NCBI RefSeq assembly: GCF_016860525.1
Contig: NZ_BNEA01000001.1
Location: forward strand, 62,001 to 126,000
Length of the DNA: 64,000 bases
DNA from: Streptomyces rubradiris
Lineage (GTDB): Bacteria; Actinomycetota; Actinomycetes; Streptomycetales; Streptomycetaceae
Direction: 5' to 3'
A program made the position numbers and the translations under genes. Below, piece by piece: positions 47,550 through 55,355 of this stretch (position 1 is its first letter; each line of letters opens with the position of its first letter). Below the pieces are notes generated by a model. That model had not been told where the DNA came from and did no database searches. It was given only the letters and a program-made list of their open reading frames with translations.

Positions 47550-49112
47550 TCAACCCCGCCGCGCCTTCTCCTGCTCGCGCGCGAAGGCGTACAGCTCCTT
47601 GGAGGTGGCGATGAGTTCACGCCGCTCCTCCCGGGAACCGACCATCGGCTGCGAGCCCTTGAGCGGCACCTGGGCGCTCTCCGGCAGGAACCGCACGGTG
47701 AGCAGGCCGATGACGCCGGCCAGCATCAGGTAGTAGGCGGGCATGAGGTCGTCGCCGCTCAGCTCGACCAGCGCGGCGGTGACCAGCGGGGTGGTGCCGC
47801 CGAACGCGGCGACCGCGAAGTTGAAGCCGATGCCCATGGCCGCGTAGCGCACGGCGGTCGGGAACAGCGCGGGCAGGGTGGCGGCACTGGGCGCGGCGAA
47901 GCAGGCCAGCAGCGTGGCCAGGATCAGCACCCCGGCGATCGGCGGCCAGGTGCCGTCCGCCTTGATCAGCAGGAAGGCCGGCACGGCGAGCACGATCATC
48001 GCGGCGGCACCGACGGCGTACAGCGGCCGTCGGCCCACCCGGTCGCTGAGCCGGCCGAGGAAGGTGATCAGGATGACGATCCACACCATGCCGACGAGCA
48101 CCAGCAGGTCGGCGGAGCCGCTGGAGCGGTGCAGGGTCTCGGTCTGATAGGTCGGCAGATAGCCGGTGACCATGTAGTTGGTGACGTTGTAGAGCAGCAC
48201 CAGGCCCATGCAGACGAGCAGGGGCCGCCAGTGACTGCGGACGATGTCCTTGAACTCGCTGCCGACCGATTCCTGCGCCAGGGCCTTCTCGTGTTCGTCC
48301 AGTTGCTGCTGGAAGGCCGGGGACTCCTCCAGTTTCATCCGCATGTAGAGGCCGATCACACCGAGCGGTCCGGCGATGAGGAACGGCACGCGCCAGCCCC
48401 AGGACAGCATCTGCTCGTCGGTCAGGGCCAGGTTCAGCGCGGTGACCATGGCCGACCCGAGGGCGTAGCCGGCGAAGGTGCCGAAGTCGAGCCAGCTGGA
48501 GAGGAAGCCGCGCCGGCGGTCCGGGGAGTACTCGGCGACGAAGGTGGTGGCCCCGCCGTACTCGCCGCCGGTGGAGAAGCCCTGGACCATGCGGGCCAGC
48601 AGGAGCAGCACGGGCGCGGCGATGCCGAGGGTGGCGTAGCCGGGGATGATGCCGATGGCGAAGGTGCCCAAGGCCATCATGATCATGGTGGTGGCGAGCA
48701 CCTTCTGCCGGCCGATCCGGTCGCCGAGCGGCCCGAAGACCAGTCCGCCGAGGGGCCGTACGACGAAGGCGGCGGCGAAGGTCGCGAACGAGGAGATGAC
48801 CTGGGCGGCCGGGGAGGCGCCGGGGAAGAACACCTTGCCGATGGTGGCGGCGAGGTAGCTGTAGACGCCGAAGTCGAACCACTCCATGCAGTTGCCGAGC
48901 GCGGAGGCGCCGACCGCGCGCCGCAGCAGCGGGGGCTCGACCACCTGGACGTCGTCGGCGCGGAAGGCCCGCCGGTTGCGGCGCAGCCTGCGGCTCAGCT
49001 CCTCGCGTACCTGGTGCGGCAGCCGGGCCACGGCCTTCGGCACCCGCGGCCCGCTCCGCGCACTCCCCTCCCCGCCGGGCACGGTCTCCCCGCCGGACCT
49101 CTCATCTCCCAT
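47550..49112 (-). CDS. MFS transporter, metabolite:H+ symporter (MHS) type
   Basis: 520 aa from ATG 49112, with AAGGAGG 5-6 nt upstream; the frame opens at 49256. After a 75-residue charged N-terminus come twelve membrane helices beginning RRAVGASALGNCMEWFDFGVYSYLAATIGKVFF. LGDRIGRQKVL is the loop 2-3 MFS motif, and RMVQGFSTGGEYGGATTFVAEYSPDRRRGF is typical of the ProP/ShiA MHS group. Members import osmolytes, proline, betaine, shikimate or dicarboxylates with protons. The linker contains a charged coiled-coil-like stretch (PAFQQQLDEHEKALAQESVG). Confidence 0.9.
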   Translation of the reverse strand: MGDERSGGETVPGGEGSARSGPRVPKAVARLPHQVREELSRRLRRNRRAFRADDVQVVEPPLLRRAVGASALGNCMEWFDFGVYSYLAATIGKVFFPGASPAAQVISSFATFAAAFVVRPLGGLVFGPLGDRIGRQKVLATTMIMMALGTFAIGIIPGYATLGIAAPVLLLLARMVQGFSTGGEYGGATTFVAEYSPDRRRGFLSSWLDFGTFAGYALGSAMVTALNLALTDEQMLSWGWRVPFLIAGPLGVIGLYMRMKLEESPAFQQQLDEHEKALAQESVGSEFKDIVRSHWRPLLVCMGLVLLYNVTNYMVTGYLPTYQTETLHRSSGSADLLVLVGMVWIVILITFLGRLSDRVGRRPLYAVGAAAMIVLAVPAFLLIKADGTWPPIAGVLILATLLACFAAPSAATLPALFPTAVRYAAMGIGFNFAVAAFGGTTPLVTAALVELSGDDLMPAYYLMLAGVIGLLTVRFLPESAQVPLKGSQPMVGSREERRELIATSKELYAFAREQEKARRG

Positions 49113-49315
49113 GAGCGCCTCCTTCCGCTCGCCGTCTTGATCACCGCCTGCCCCTCTCACCGGGCCGGAAACGGAGCCGTTCCCCGCGGCCCCGACGGCA
49201 AGGAATATGACGCACACCGCAGACGTAAGGAAAAAGTAGGACATAATGGAGGTCACCGGACGACGTTGTCAGCCCGACCTTCGCGCGACCCGCGATCTCA
49301 AGGAGCCGTCCCCGT

Positions 49316-49495
49316 ATGGCGCACGGAGCCCACCGCAGCCCCCATCTGCCGCCCCATCCCGATCTGACCCTCGCCCGCGACTGCGAGCAGTGCCTCGGCT
49401 GGGGCACCGTCGTCACCCCCGACGGACGCCACGAGCTGTGCCACACCTGCCAGCCGGGCCCCGCCGAGGGGGCGGCCGGCCACCCCCGCCCCTAG
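49316..49495 (+). CDS. Small zinc-ribbon-like protein with DnaJ-type CxxCxGxG
   Basis: 59 aa from ATG 49316 with AAGGAG (49300-49305) 10 nt upstream. The sequence contains DLTLARDCEQCLGWGTVV and, after 14 residues, CHTC. CEQCLGWG matches the CxxCxGxG repeat of DnaJ zinc fingers, so a single Zn site formed by two Cys pairs is likely. The short length and Pro/His-rich ends suggest a small accessory factor. Function unknown. Confidence 0.6.
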   Translation: MAHGAHRSPHLPPHPDLTLARDCEQCLGWGTVVTPDGRHELCHTCQPGPAEGAAGHPRP

Positions 49496-49600
49496 CCAGG
49501 CCCCGGACCCCGGCCTCCCCGACCTGGAAGGATCACCTTCCGGATAAGCTCGGGTAACGGTTTCCCCAGGAAACGTTCAAGGCCGAGGCAGGGGGCTGCC

Positions 49601-50086
49601 ATGAGCACCGCACGCACCAGCAGGACACCGTTGCCGGGCATCGGCGTCCGGTACGACCTGACGACCCGCGAACACCGCCATCTGTCGGTGGTCGCGCACC
49701 GGGACGGTTCGCGCACCCTGAGCGCGTACCGGAACGACGATCCCGACGCCTGCGCGCTGTCGGTCCGGCTCACCGGACAGGAGGCGGAGGCCCTGGTGGA
49801 CGCCCTGAAACCGACCCATCACAGCCCCACCCTGCTGTCCACCACGGAACTGGGCCTGGTGGCCGAGCGGATCGAGCTGACCGGGACCTCCCACTGGAAC
49901 GGACGGCTGCTCGGCGACACCCGGATGCGCACGGAGACCGGCGTGTCGATCGTCGCCGTCCTGCGCCGCGCCGAGGCGATCCCCTCCCCCGGCCCCGGCT
50001 TCCGGCTGGCCGGCGGGGACACGCTGATCGTCATCGGCACCCGCGAGGGCGTGGACGCCGCCGCCGCCATACTCGGCCGGGAGTGA
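49601..50086 (+). CDS. KhtT-like regulatory subunit of potassium/proton antiporter
   Basis: 161 aa. The C-terminal 75 residues are a TrkA-C/RCK-C domain (AERIELTGTSHWNGRLLGDTRMRTETGVSIVAVLRRAEAIPSPGPGFRLAGGDTLIVIGTREGVDAAAAIL). The N-terminal 80 residues (GVRYDLTTREHRHLSVVAHRDGSRTLSAY...) match the N domain of Bacillus KhtT/AmhM. It binds at the cytosolic face and gates the KhtU antiporter encoded 6 nt downstream, probably responding to c-di-AMP, potassium or pH as in relatives. Confidence 0.9.
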   Translation: MSTARTSRTPLPGIGVRYDLTTREHRHLSVVAHRDGSRTLSAYRNDDPDACALSVRLTGQEAEALVDALKPTHHSPTLLSTTELGLVAERIELTGTSHWNGRLLGDTRMRTETGVSIVAVLRRAEAIPSPGPGFRLAGGDTLIVIGTREGVDAAAAILGRE

Positions 50087-50092
50087 GCGCCG

Positions 50093-51394
50093 ATGCATTC
50101 CTCCGCGGTCTTCCTGATCGAGTTCGGCGCGATCATCCTCGGCCTCGGGCTGCTCGGCCGGCTCGCCGCCCGCCTGCGGTTCTCGCCCATCCCGCTGTAC
50201 CTGCTGGCCGGGCTCGCCTTCGGCGAGGGCGGGCTGCTGCCGCTCGGCACCAGCGAGGAGTTCGTGGCCATCGGCGCCGAGATCGGTGTCGTCCTGCTGC
50301 TGCTGATGCTGGGCCTCGAATACACGGCCGGTGACCTGGTCTCCAACCTGAAGACCCAGTACCCGGCCGGAATCGTCGACGCCACCCTCAACGCCCTGCC
50401 CGGCGCCGCCATGGCCCTGCTGCTGGGCTGGGGCCCGATCGCCGCCGTCGTCCTGGCCGGCATCACCTGGATCTCCTCCTCCGGGGTCATCGCCAAGGTC
50501 CTCGGCGACCTGGGCCGGATCGGCAACCGGGAGACCCCGGTGATCCTCAGCATCCTGGTGCTGGAGGACCTGTCCATGGCGGTCTACCTGCCCGTCGTCA
50601 CCGCCCTGCTGGCCGGCACCGGCATCGCCGCGGGCAGCGTGACGCTGGCCATCGCGCTCGGTGTGGCGGGCGTGGTGCTGCTGGTGGCGGTGCGCTACGG
50701 CCGGCACATCTCCCGTTTCGTCTCCACCGACGACCCCGAGAAGCTGCTGCTGGTGGTGCTCGGCCTGACGCTGGTGGTGGCCGGGGTCGCCCAGCAGCTC
50801 CAGGTCTCGGCGGCGGTCGGCGCGTTCCTGGTGGGCATAGCCCTGTCCGGGGAGGTCGCCGAGGGCGCGCACAACCTGCTGGCACCGCTGCGGGACCTGT
50901 TCGCGGCGGTGTTCTTCGTCTTCTTCGGCCTGCACACCGATCCCGCGAGCATTCCTCCGGTGCTGCTGCCCGCGCTCGCCCTGGCCGCCGTCACCAGCCT
51001 CACCAAGATCGCCACCGGCTGGTGGGCGGCCCGCCGCGCGGGCATCTCCGGCCGGGGCCGCTGGCGGGCCGGCGGTACCATGGTGGCCCGCGGCGAGTTC
51101 TCCATCGTCATCGCGGGACTCGCCGTCACCTCCGGCATCGACTCCGACCTCGGCCCGCTGGCCACCGCCTATGTGCTGATCCTGGTCATCCTCGGCCCGC
51201 TCACCGCCCGGTACACCGAGCCGCTCGCCCTCCGGCTGACCGGCGTCCTGGGCCGCGCGCGCCCGGCGCCGGAGCCGGAGGCCGACCGCGGGGCGAAGGC
51301 CGGGGACGAGGCCAGGGCCAGGGAGGAGGCGGTGGCCGGGGGCGGCCCGGAGCCCGTCGCCCCGGACCAGGAGAGCCCGGTCAGCCGGTCCTGA
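50093..51394 (+). CDS. KhtU-like CPA2 cation/proton antiporter
   Basis: 433 aa with about twelve membrane helices. CPA2 features: FLIEFGAIILGLGLLGRLAARL, LYLLAGLAFGEGGLLPL, VLLLLMLGLEYTAGDLVSNLK, LAGITWISSSGVIAKVL, LEDLSMAVYLPVV and AAVFFVFFGLHTDPAS. The acidic cytosolic tail (EPEADRGAKAGDEARAREEA) follows TEPLALRLTGVLG. With KhtT it expels K+ or NH4+ in exchange for protons. Spacing shows an operon with the regulatory subunit. Confidence 0.92.
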   Translation: MHSSAVFLIEFGAIILGLGLLGRLAARLRFSPIPLYLLAGLAFGEGGLLPLGTSEEFVAIGAEIGVVLLLLMLGLEYTAGDLVSNLKTQYPAGIVDATLNALPGAAMALLLGWGPIAAVVLAGITWISSSGVIAKVLGDLGRIGNRETPVILSILVLEDLSMAVYLPVVTALLAGTGIAAGSVTLAIALGVAGVVLLVAVRYGRHISRFVSTDDPEKLLLVVLGLTLVVAGVAQQLQVSAAVGAFLVGIALSGEVAEGAHNLLAPLRDLFAAVFFVFFGLHTDPASIPPVLLPALALAAVTSLTKIATGWWAARRAGISGRGRWRAGGTMVARGEFSIVIAGLAVTSGIDSDLGPLATAYVLILVILGPLTARYTEPLALRLTGVLGRARPAPEPEADRGAKAGDEARAREEAVAGGGPEPVAPDQESPVSRS

Positions 51395-51401
51395 TCGCCG
51401 T

Positions 51402-51556
51402 ACGGCGGCACCCACGCCGGCCTGTCTGGCCGGCAGCCACATCACCGCGATCCACGACGAGATCAGGCGCTACCAGCCGTACGTCGTCCTCGCCGTCGCC
51501 GCCGTGATCGCGGGGTTCGCCGTGCGCCACCTCCCGCGGCGGCGCCGCGCCCGCTG
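51402..51556 (+). pseudogene. Fragment of a membrane protein C-terminus
   Basis: Downstream of the antiporter one frame reads GSHITAIHDEIRRYQPYVVLAVAAVIAGFAVRH and ends in a basic tail, RRRRAR, before TGA. It looks like the last helix and tail of a DedA- or SNARE-type membrane protein whose body is missing. There is no ribosome site. It is probably a relic of a neighbouring gene loss. Confidence 0.3.
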
Positions 51557-51640
51557 ATCCGCCACCGGGTTTGGACGCCTGCGCAGCGGCAATCCGGAGG
51601 GGGACCACAGACCGCGTCCTACGTTGGGAAGTGACACGCG

Positions 51641-51817
51641 ATGGCCGGCAACCAGAAGGCGAAGGCCAAGGCGGAGCAGGCCAAGGGCAAGGCGAAGGAG
51701 GCCCTGGGCCGCGCCGTGGGCAACGAGCGCATGGAGGCCGAGGGCCGCACGCAGGGCGCCAAGGGAGACGCCCGGCAGACCAAGGAGAAGGCGAAGGACG
51801 TCTTCAAGAGGCACTGA
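51641..51817 (+). CDS. CsbD-family stress protein
   Basis: 58 aa from ATG 51641. It is almost entirely charged helix: MAGNQKAKAKAEQAKGKAKEALGRAVG, then EAEGRTQGAKGDARQTKEKAKDVFKRH, with the CsbD repeat pattern (KGKAKEALGRAVGNERMEAEG). CsbD proteins are general-stress (sigma-B-type) products of unknown biochemical role. The neighbourhood of a K+ antiporter and an RsbW-like gene fits a stress-related region. Confidence 0.8.
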   Translation: MAGNQKAKAKAEQAKGKAKEALGRAVGNERMEAEGRTQGAKGDARQTKEKAKDVFKRH

Positions 51818-52059
51818 CAAGACGGCTCCGGCCACCGAGGTGTGTGCCGGTCCGGCCGCCGGACGGGCCCGGGAGTTCCACCGCGAGCGGAAGTCCCGGG
51901 CCCGTTCACGCGCGCCGGACCGGGGCGTTCCTGCCCATCCGGGGGATTCCTCGCAAACGTCCCCTTGACCCGCCGCCCAGCGGGTAGCCGAGCAGGGACG
52001 GCACGGCACCCCTGTGCACAGGAAGGGCCCCTGACCCCAGAGGAAAAGGGCAACGAGGT

Positions 52060-52512
52060 ATGGACATCCCGCTCAGGACGCACGCGACGACCACCCGGGA
52101 CCGCCCGGAGGTCCTGCGGTACAGCCGCACCTGGGACGCCGGCGTCTCCAGCATCGCCGAGGCCAGAGACGCCGTCGCCGACCTGCTCTCACGGGCACGG
52201 CCGGCTCCCGCACGGCGTTCGGTGCAGGATGCCCAGCTGGTCGTCAGCGAACTCGTCACCAACGCCGCCAAGCACGCGCCCGGCCCCTGCGCGCTGGGCC
52301 TGGAACTGCTGCCGGGCGCGCGGGCGCTGCGCGTCACCGTCACGGACACCTCCCGGGAGCCGCCCCGCAGGCGTCCCCCCGACCCCCGCCGGGTCGGCGG
52401 CCACGGTCTGCACCTGGTGGCGATGCTCGCCCGCGACCTGGAGGTGACCTGGCCGTCCCACGGCAAGCGGGTCACGGCAACGGTACCCCTGACCGCGGAC
52501 ACGACCGGCTGA
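52060..52512 (+). CDS. RsbW-like ATP-binding anti-sigma/serine kinase
   Basis: 150 aa. It is a HATPase_c2 domain: VQDAQLVVSELVTNAAKHA (N box) near residue 65, VTVTDTSREPPRRRP (G1) near 100 and GGHGLHLVAMLARDLEV (G2) near 120. Single-domain Streptomyces proteins of this kind either bind a sigma factor and phosphorylate an anti-sigma antagonist or act as orphan regulators. No sigma or antagonist gene is adjacent; the GAF-PPM phosphatase at 29884 is the only other partner-switch component in the window. Confidence 0.82.
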   Translation: MDIPLRTHATTTRDRPEVLRYSRTWDAGVSSIAEARDAVADLLSRARPAPARRSVQDAQLVVSELVTNAAKHAPGPCALGLELLPGARALRVTVTDTSREPPRRRPPDPRRVGGHGLHLVAMLARDLEVTWPSHGKRVTATVPLTADTTG

Positions 52513-52649
52513 CCGGGGCCCACCCCACACCCCCGCACTCCGCCCACGTACCGCGTACCGGGCGCACCACCGTCACGTTCTCCACGGCCCCCCAAGAGCG
52601 CCACCGACCACCGGGCTCGCCCGGACATCGGCGGGACCGCTCACCCGTG

Positions 52650-53115
52650 GCACCGACACCACCGGCCGGCGAGTAAGGTCCTCGGCGAGCAGGCCGCTGC
52701 TCGGCGGCGAGCTGTGCTACCCGGGCTGGACGGGCAGCGCGGGCAGCCGCACGGAGTGGACGTTGCGCACCTCGGCCGCCCGGCAGGGCCGGCTGCCGGT
52801 GCCGTTCCCCTCGTACGACGCGGCACTGGACCACAGCAACACCGCGCCCGCCTCGGCCGGCGTTCGGGCTGAGGGTCTCCGCCGGCCGCCCTCACGGACG
52901 TCACGGTGGACTACGCGGTCGGGCGGCGGCAGACCGTCTCCGTTCTCGACTCCGCCTGGAAGTCCGCTCCGGTGACGGGCCAGGGCACCTCGTGGACGGC
53001 GGTGCTCGACCAGAGCGCGGCCTCCGGCGAGTACGTCTCCCTGCGGGTCACGGCGAAGGCAGCGGACGGCTCGACGGTGCGGCGGACCGTGGTGCGCGCC
53101 TACCCTGTGCGCTGA
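52650..53115 (+). pseudogene. C-terminal remnant of a secreted S8 (subtilisin-type) peptidase
   Basis: About 52710-52865 encodes WTLRTSAARQGRLPVPFPSY and DHSNTAPAS. In a second frame (52906-53115) it continues TVDYAVGRRQTVSVLDSAWKSAP ... GEYVSLRVTAKAADGSTVRRTVVRAYPVR. These are the distal beta-sandwich sequences seen at the end of large Streptomyces subtilases. The catalytic domain is gone and a frameshift lies near 52870-52905, so this is a decayed gene. Confidence 0.6.
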
Positions 53116-53220
53116 CACCACCGCGTACGGGGCCGGCCCGGCGGCGGGCGTTCACGGGCGCGGTTGCCGAGCGGGCGGCCGAGCGAGAGACGCTCCCCGG
53201 GCCGGGCCGGGCGAACGGGA

Positions 53221-55164
53221 TCAGCCGGCCGTCCCCAGGAGCCTGGTCACGGCCTTCGGGCGAATCCCGCTCGTGGCCGGCGCGGTCGCCCAGTCCGGTG
53301 GTGTCTCACCGTCCACCACGAACTCCAGGAGCAGCGGCCCGCGTCGGCCCAGCGCGTCGTCCCAGGCGGAACCGACGTGCCGGGGCCGGTCGCAGCGTAC
53401 GGCGGGCAGCCCGGCCAGCCTCGCCCACCGCGCGTACGGCAGCGCCGGGACCTCGGCGGAGAGCGGGATCAGCGGGTCTCCCTCGGCGGCCCGGCGCTGC
53501 CAGGTGAGCCGGTTGAGGTCGCCGTTGTTGAAGACGCAGAACACCAGCGGGGGCAGTCCGGCCAGCCGGTCCAGATGACGCCGGACGGTGATCAGCTCGT
53601 TCAGGCCGCCGCCTTGCAGCGCGCCGTCGCCGACGAGGGCGATCACCGGCCGGTCGGGGGCGGCGAACCGGGCGGCCACGGCGTACGGGACGGCCGCGCC
53701 GGGCAGTTGGAGGTGACCCGAGAGCAGCGAGCGCATGCCGGTCCGGAGCCGGAGATGGCGGGTCCACCAGTCCAGCGCGGTGCCGGAGTCGGTGGTGACG
53801 ACGGCCCGCTCGGGCAGCCGCTCGGACAGCTCGGCGACGACCGACCGCGGGTTGACCGACGTACCGAAGTAGCGGTGGGCCCGGATCTCCCCCGCCGCCC
53901 GCCACGCCCGCACCGTGCGCTCCACCCGGACGGCCCAGCCGCGGTCGGCGCCACCGGGCAGGAGCGGGAGCAGCGCCTCCAGACAGGCCGTCACGTCGCC
54001 GTTCACCCGGACGGCGGGAGCATCGGGGTCGAGCGGGCAGTCGTCCGGGTTCCGGTCCACGGTGACGGTCCGGCACCGGCCGGGAGCCGGCAGCAGGGCC
54101 GGGTCCAGGTCCTCGGCGCCGACGAGGAGCAGCGTGTCGCAGTCCCGCAGCAGGGCCGCGGCGGCCTCGCTGCCGAGCGGGCCCGCCACACCGGCCAGAT
54201 ACGGCAGGTCGTCCGGCAGCGCGTCCCGGGCCAGGGCGGTCGTGGCGACCCCGGCGCCGAGCAGCCGGGCCGCCCTGGCCGCCTGCCCGGTCGCCGCGCG
54301 GCCCGCGTTGCCGATCACGACGACGGCCCGGCCACCGCCCAGCACCTCGGCCGCACGACGAACCCCGGCCACGGCCACGCCGGACGGCCCCGCCGACACC
54401 GACCGGGGCCGGATGCCGGAGAAGCCGACGGAGCCGGAGGAGCCGGGCGAACCCGAGAAGCCGGACCGGCCGGAAGAGCCCGGCGATTCGGAGGAACCCG
54501 ACAGGCCGGAGGAGCCGGACGGACCCCACGAACCCGACGGGCGGGAGGAAGCCGACAGCTCAGGGGCACCCGACAGCTCACCAGCACCCGGCGTCCCACA
54601 AGAACCCGACCGGCCGGAAGAACCCGACAGCTCGGCGAGGTCCGAGGGGTGGTACGGGCCGGACAGGGCGGGCGGGGCCGGGGCCGCCAGGGTCTCGCGG
54701 GGCAGGATCAGGCTCGCCACGCCCCGGTCGCCGAGCGCGGCCCGCACCGCCCGGTCGAAGGCGTCACCGACCAGCTCCGGCCCGGACACCTCCTCGCAGT
54801 ACACGCAGACCGCCGCCAGATGGCGCACGGCCGGACCGCCCCCGCGCCGGGGCACCGGGTCCGCGCCCACCAGGGCCAGCACCGGCGCCCGGTCGGCCGC
54901 CGCGTCGTACAGCCCGCCCAGCAGCCGCAGCACGTCCGCCCCCGGCGGGGTGAGACAGCAGCCCGGCCGGCCGGTGAGCTTGGCCTCGGCACAGGCCATG
55001 AGCGCGGCGGACTCCGCGCCCCGCGCCTGGACGAACTCCGGGACCCCGGGGCCACCGCCGAGGGCCCGCAGCAGCGGGTCGACGGCCAGCCCCGGCACGC
55101 CGTACACCCGGCCCACGCCCGCGTCCCGCAGCCAGGCGGCGAGCCTGTCGGACACCTTCACCAC
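53221..55164 (-). CDS. ThDP-dependent enzyme (acetolactate synthase/pyruvate oxidase superfamily) with Ser/Gly insert
   Basis: 647 aa from GTG 55164, with GGGAGG 5 nt upstream. The N-terminal PYR domain has RGAESAALMACAEAKLTGRPG with the catalytic Glu at 51. The middle domain follows about residue 255. The C-terminal PP domain carries the thiamine-diphosphate motif GDGALQGGGLNELITV...FNNGDLNRLTW. Between N and middle domains sits a 70-residue Ser/Gly-rich insert (about 180-250; SGSSGRSGSCG, GSSGLSGSSESPGSSG) absent from family members. Reaction unknown: candidates are decarboxylation or oxidation of a 2-oxo acid. It diverges from the cytochrome b gene at 55356. Confidence 0.82.
   Translation of the reverse strand: MVKVSDRLAAWLRDAGVGRVYGVPGLAVDPLLRALGGGPGVPEFVQARGAESAALMACAEAKLTGRPGCCLTPPGADVLRLLGGLYDAAADRAPVLALVGADPVPRRGGGPAVRHLAAVCVYCEEVSGPELVGDAFDRAVRAALGDRGVASLILPRETLAAPAPPALSGPYHPSDLAELSGSSGRSGSCGTPGAGELSGAPELSASSRPSGSWGPSGSSGLSGSSESPGSSGRSGFSGSPGSSGSVGFSGIRPRSVSAGPSGVAVAGVRRAAEVLGGGRAVVVIGNAGRAATGQAARAARLLGAGVATTALARDALPDDLPYLAGVAGPLGSEAAAALLRDCDTLLLVGAEDLDPALLPAPGRCRTVTVDRNPDDCPLDPDAPAVRVNGDVTACLEALLPLLPGGADRGWAVRVERTVRAWRAAGEIRAHRYFGTSVNPRSVVAELSERLPERAVVTTDSGTALDWWTRHLRLRTGMRSLLSGHLQLPGAAVPYAVAARFAAPDRPVIALVGDGALQGGGLNELITVRRHLDRLAGLPPLVFCVFNNGDLNRLTWQRRAAEGDPLIPLSAEVPALPYARWARLAGLPAVRCDRPRHVGSAWDDALGRRGPLLLEFVVDGETPPDWATAPATSGIRPKAVTRLLGTAG
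54415..54625 (-). repeat. DNA encoding the Ser/Gly-rich insert
   Basis: Imperfect 9- to 12-nt units of CCGGAGGA/CCGGACGG type, in frame with the ThDP gene. Sequence complexity is low, so the length is likely to vary between strains. Confidence 0.5.
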
Positions 55165-55355
55165 GGCGACCTCCCTCAGCCCCGGCGGCCACTGGCCCGG
55201 GCCACCGGGTAGCCGCGCGCCGAACGCGGCAAACAGGCCGGCGGACCGGACGACCCGGCGGCCGGGACCGTCCTGGCGGGCCCGGCGGACCGGGTGGCCG
55301 TCCCGGACGGGCGGAGCGGGGGCGGCCGTGCCAGGCTCGGAGGGAGGCAGACGCA

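Noticed and set aside
52650..53115. Intact small secreted protein at 52906
   Set aside because: The sequence matches the last strands of large S8 peptidases, with related sequence in another frame upstream, so it is a remnant.
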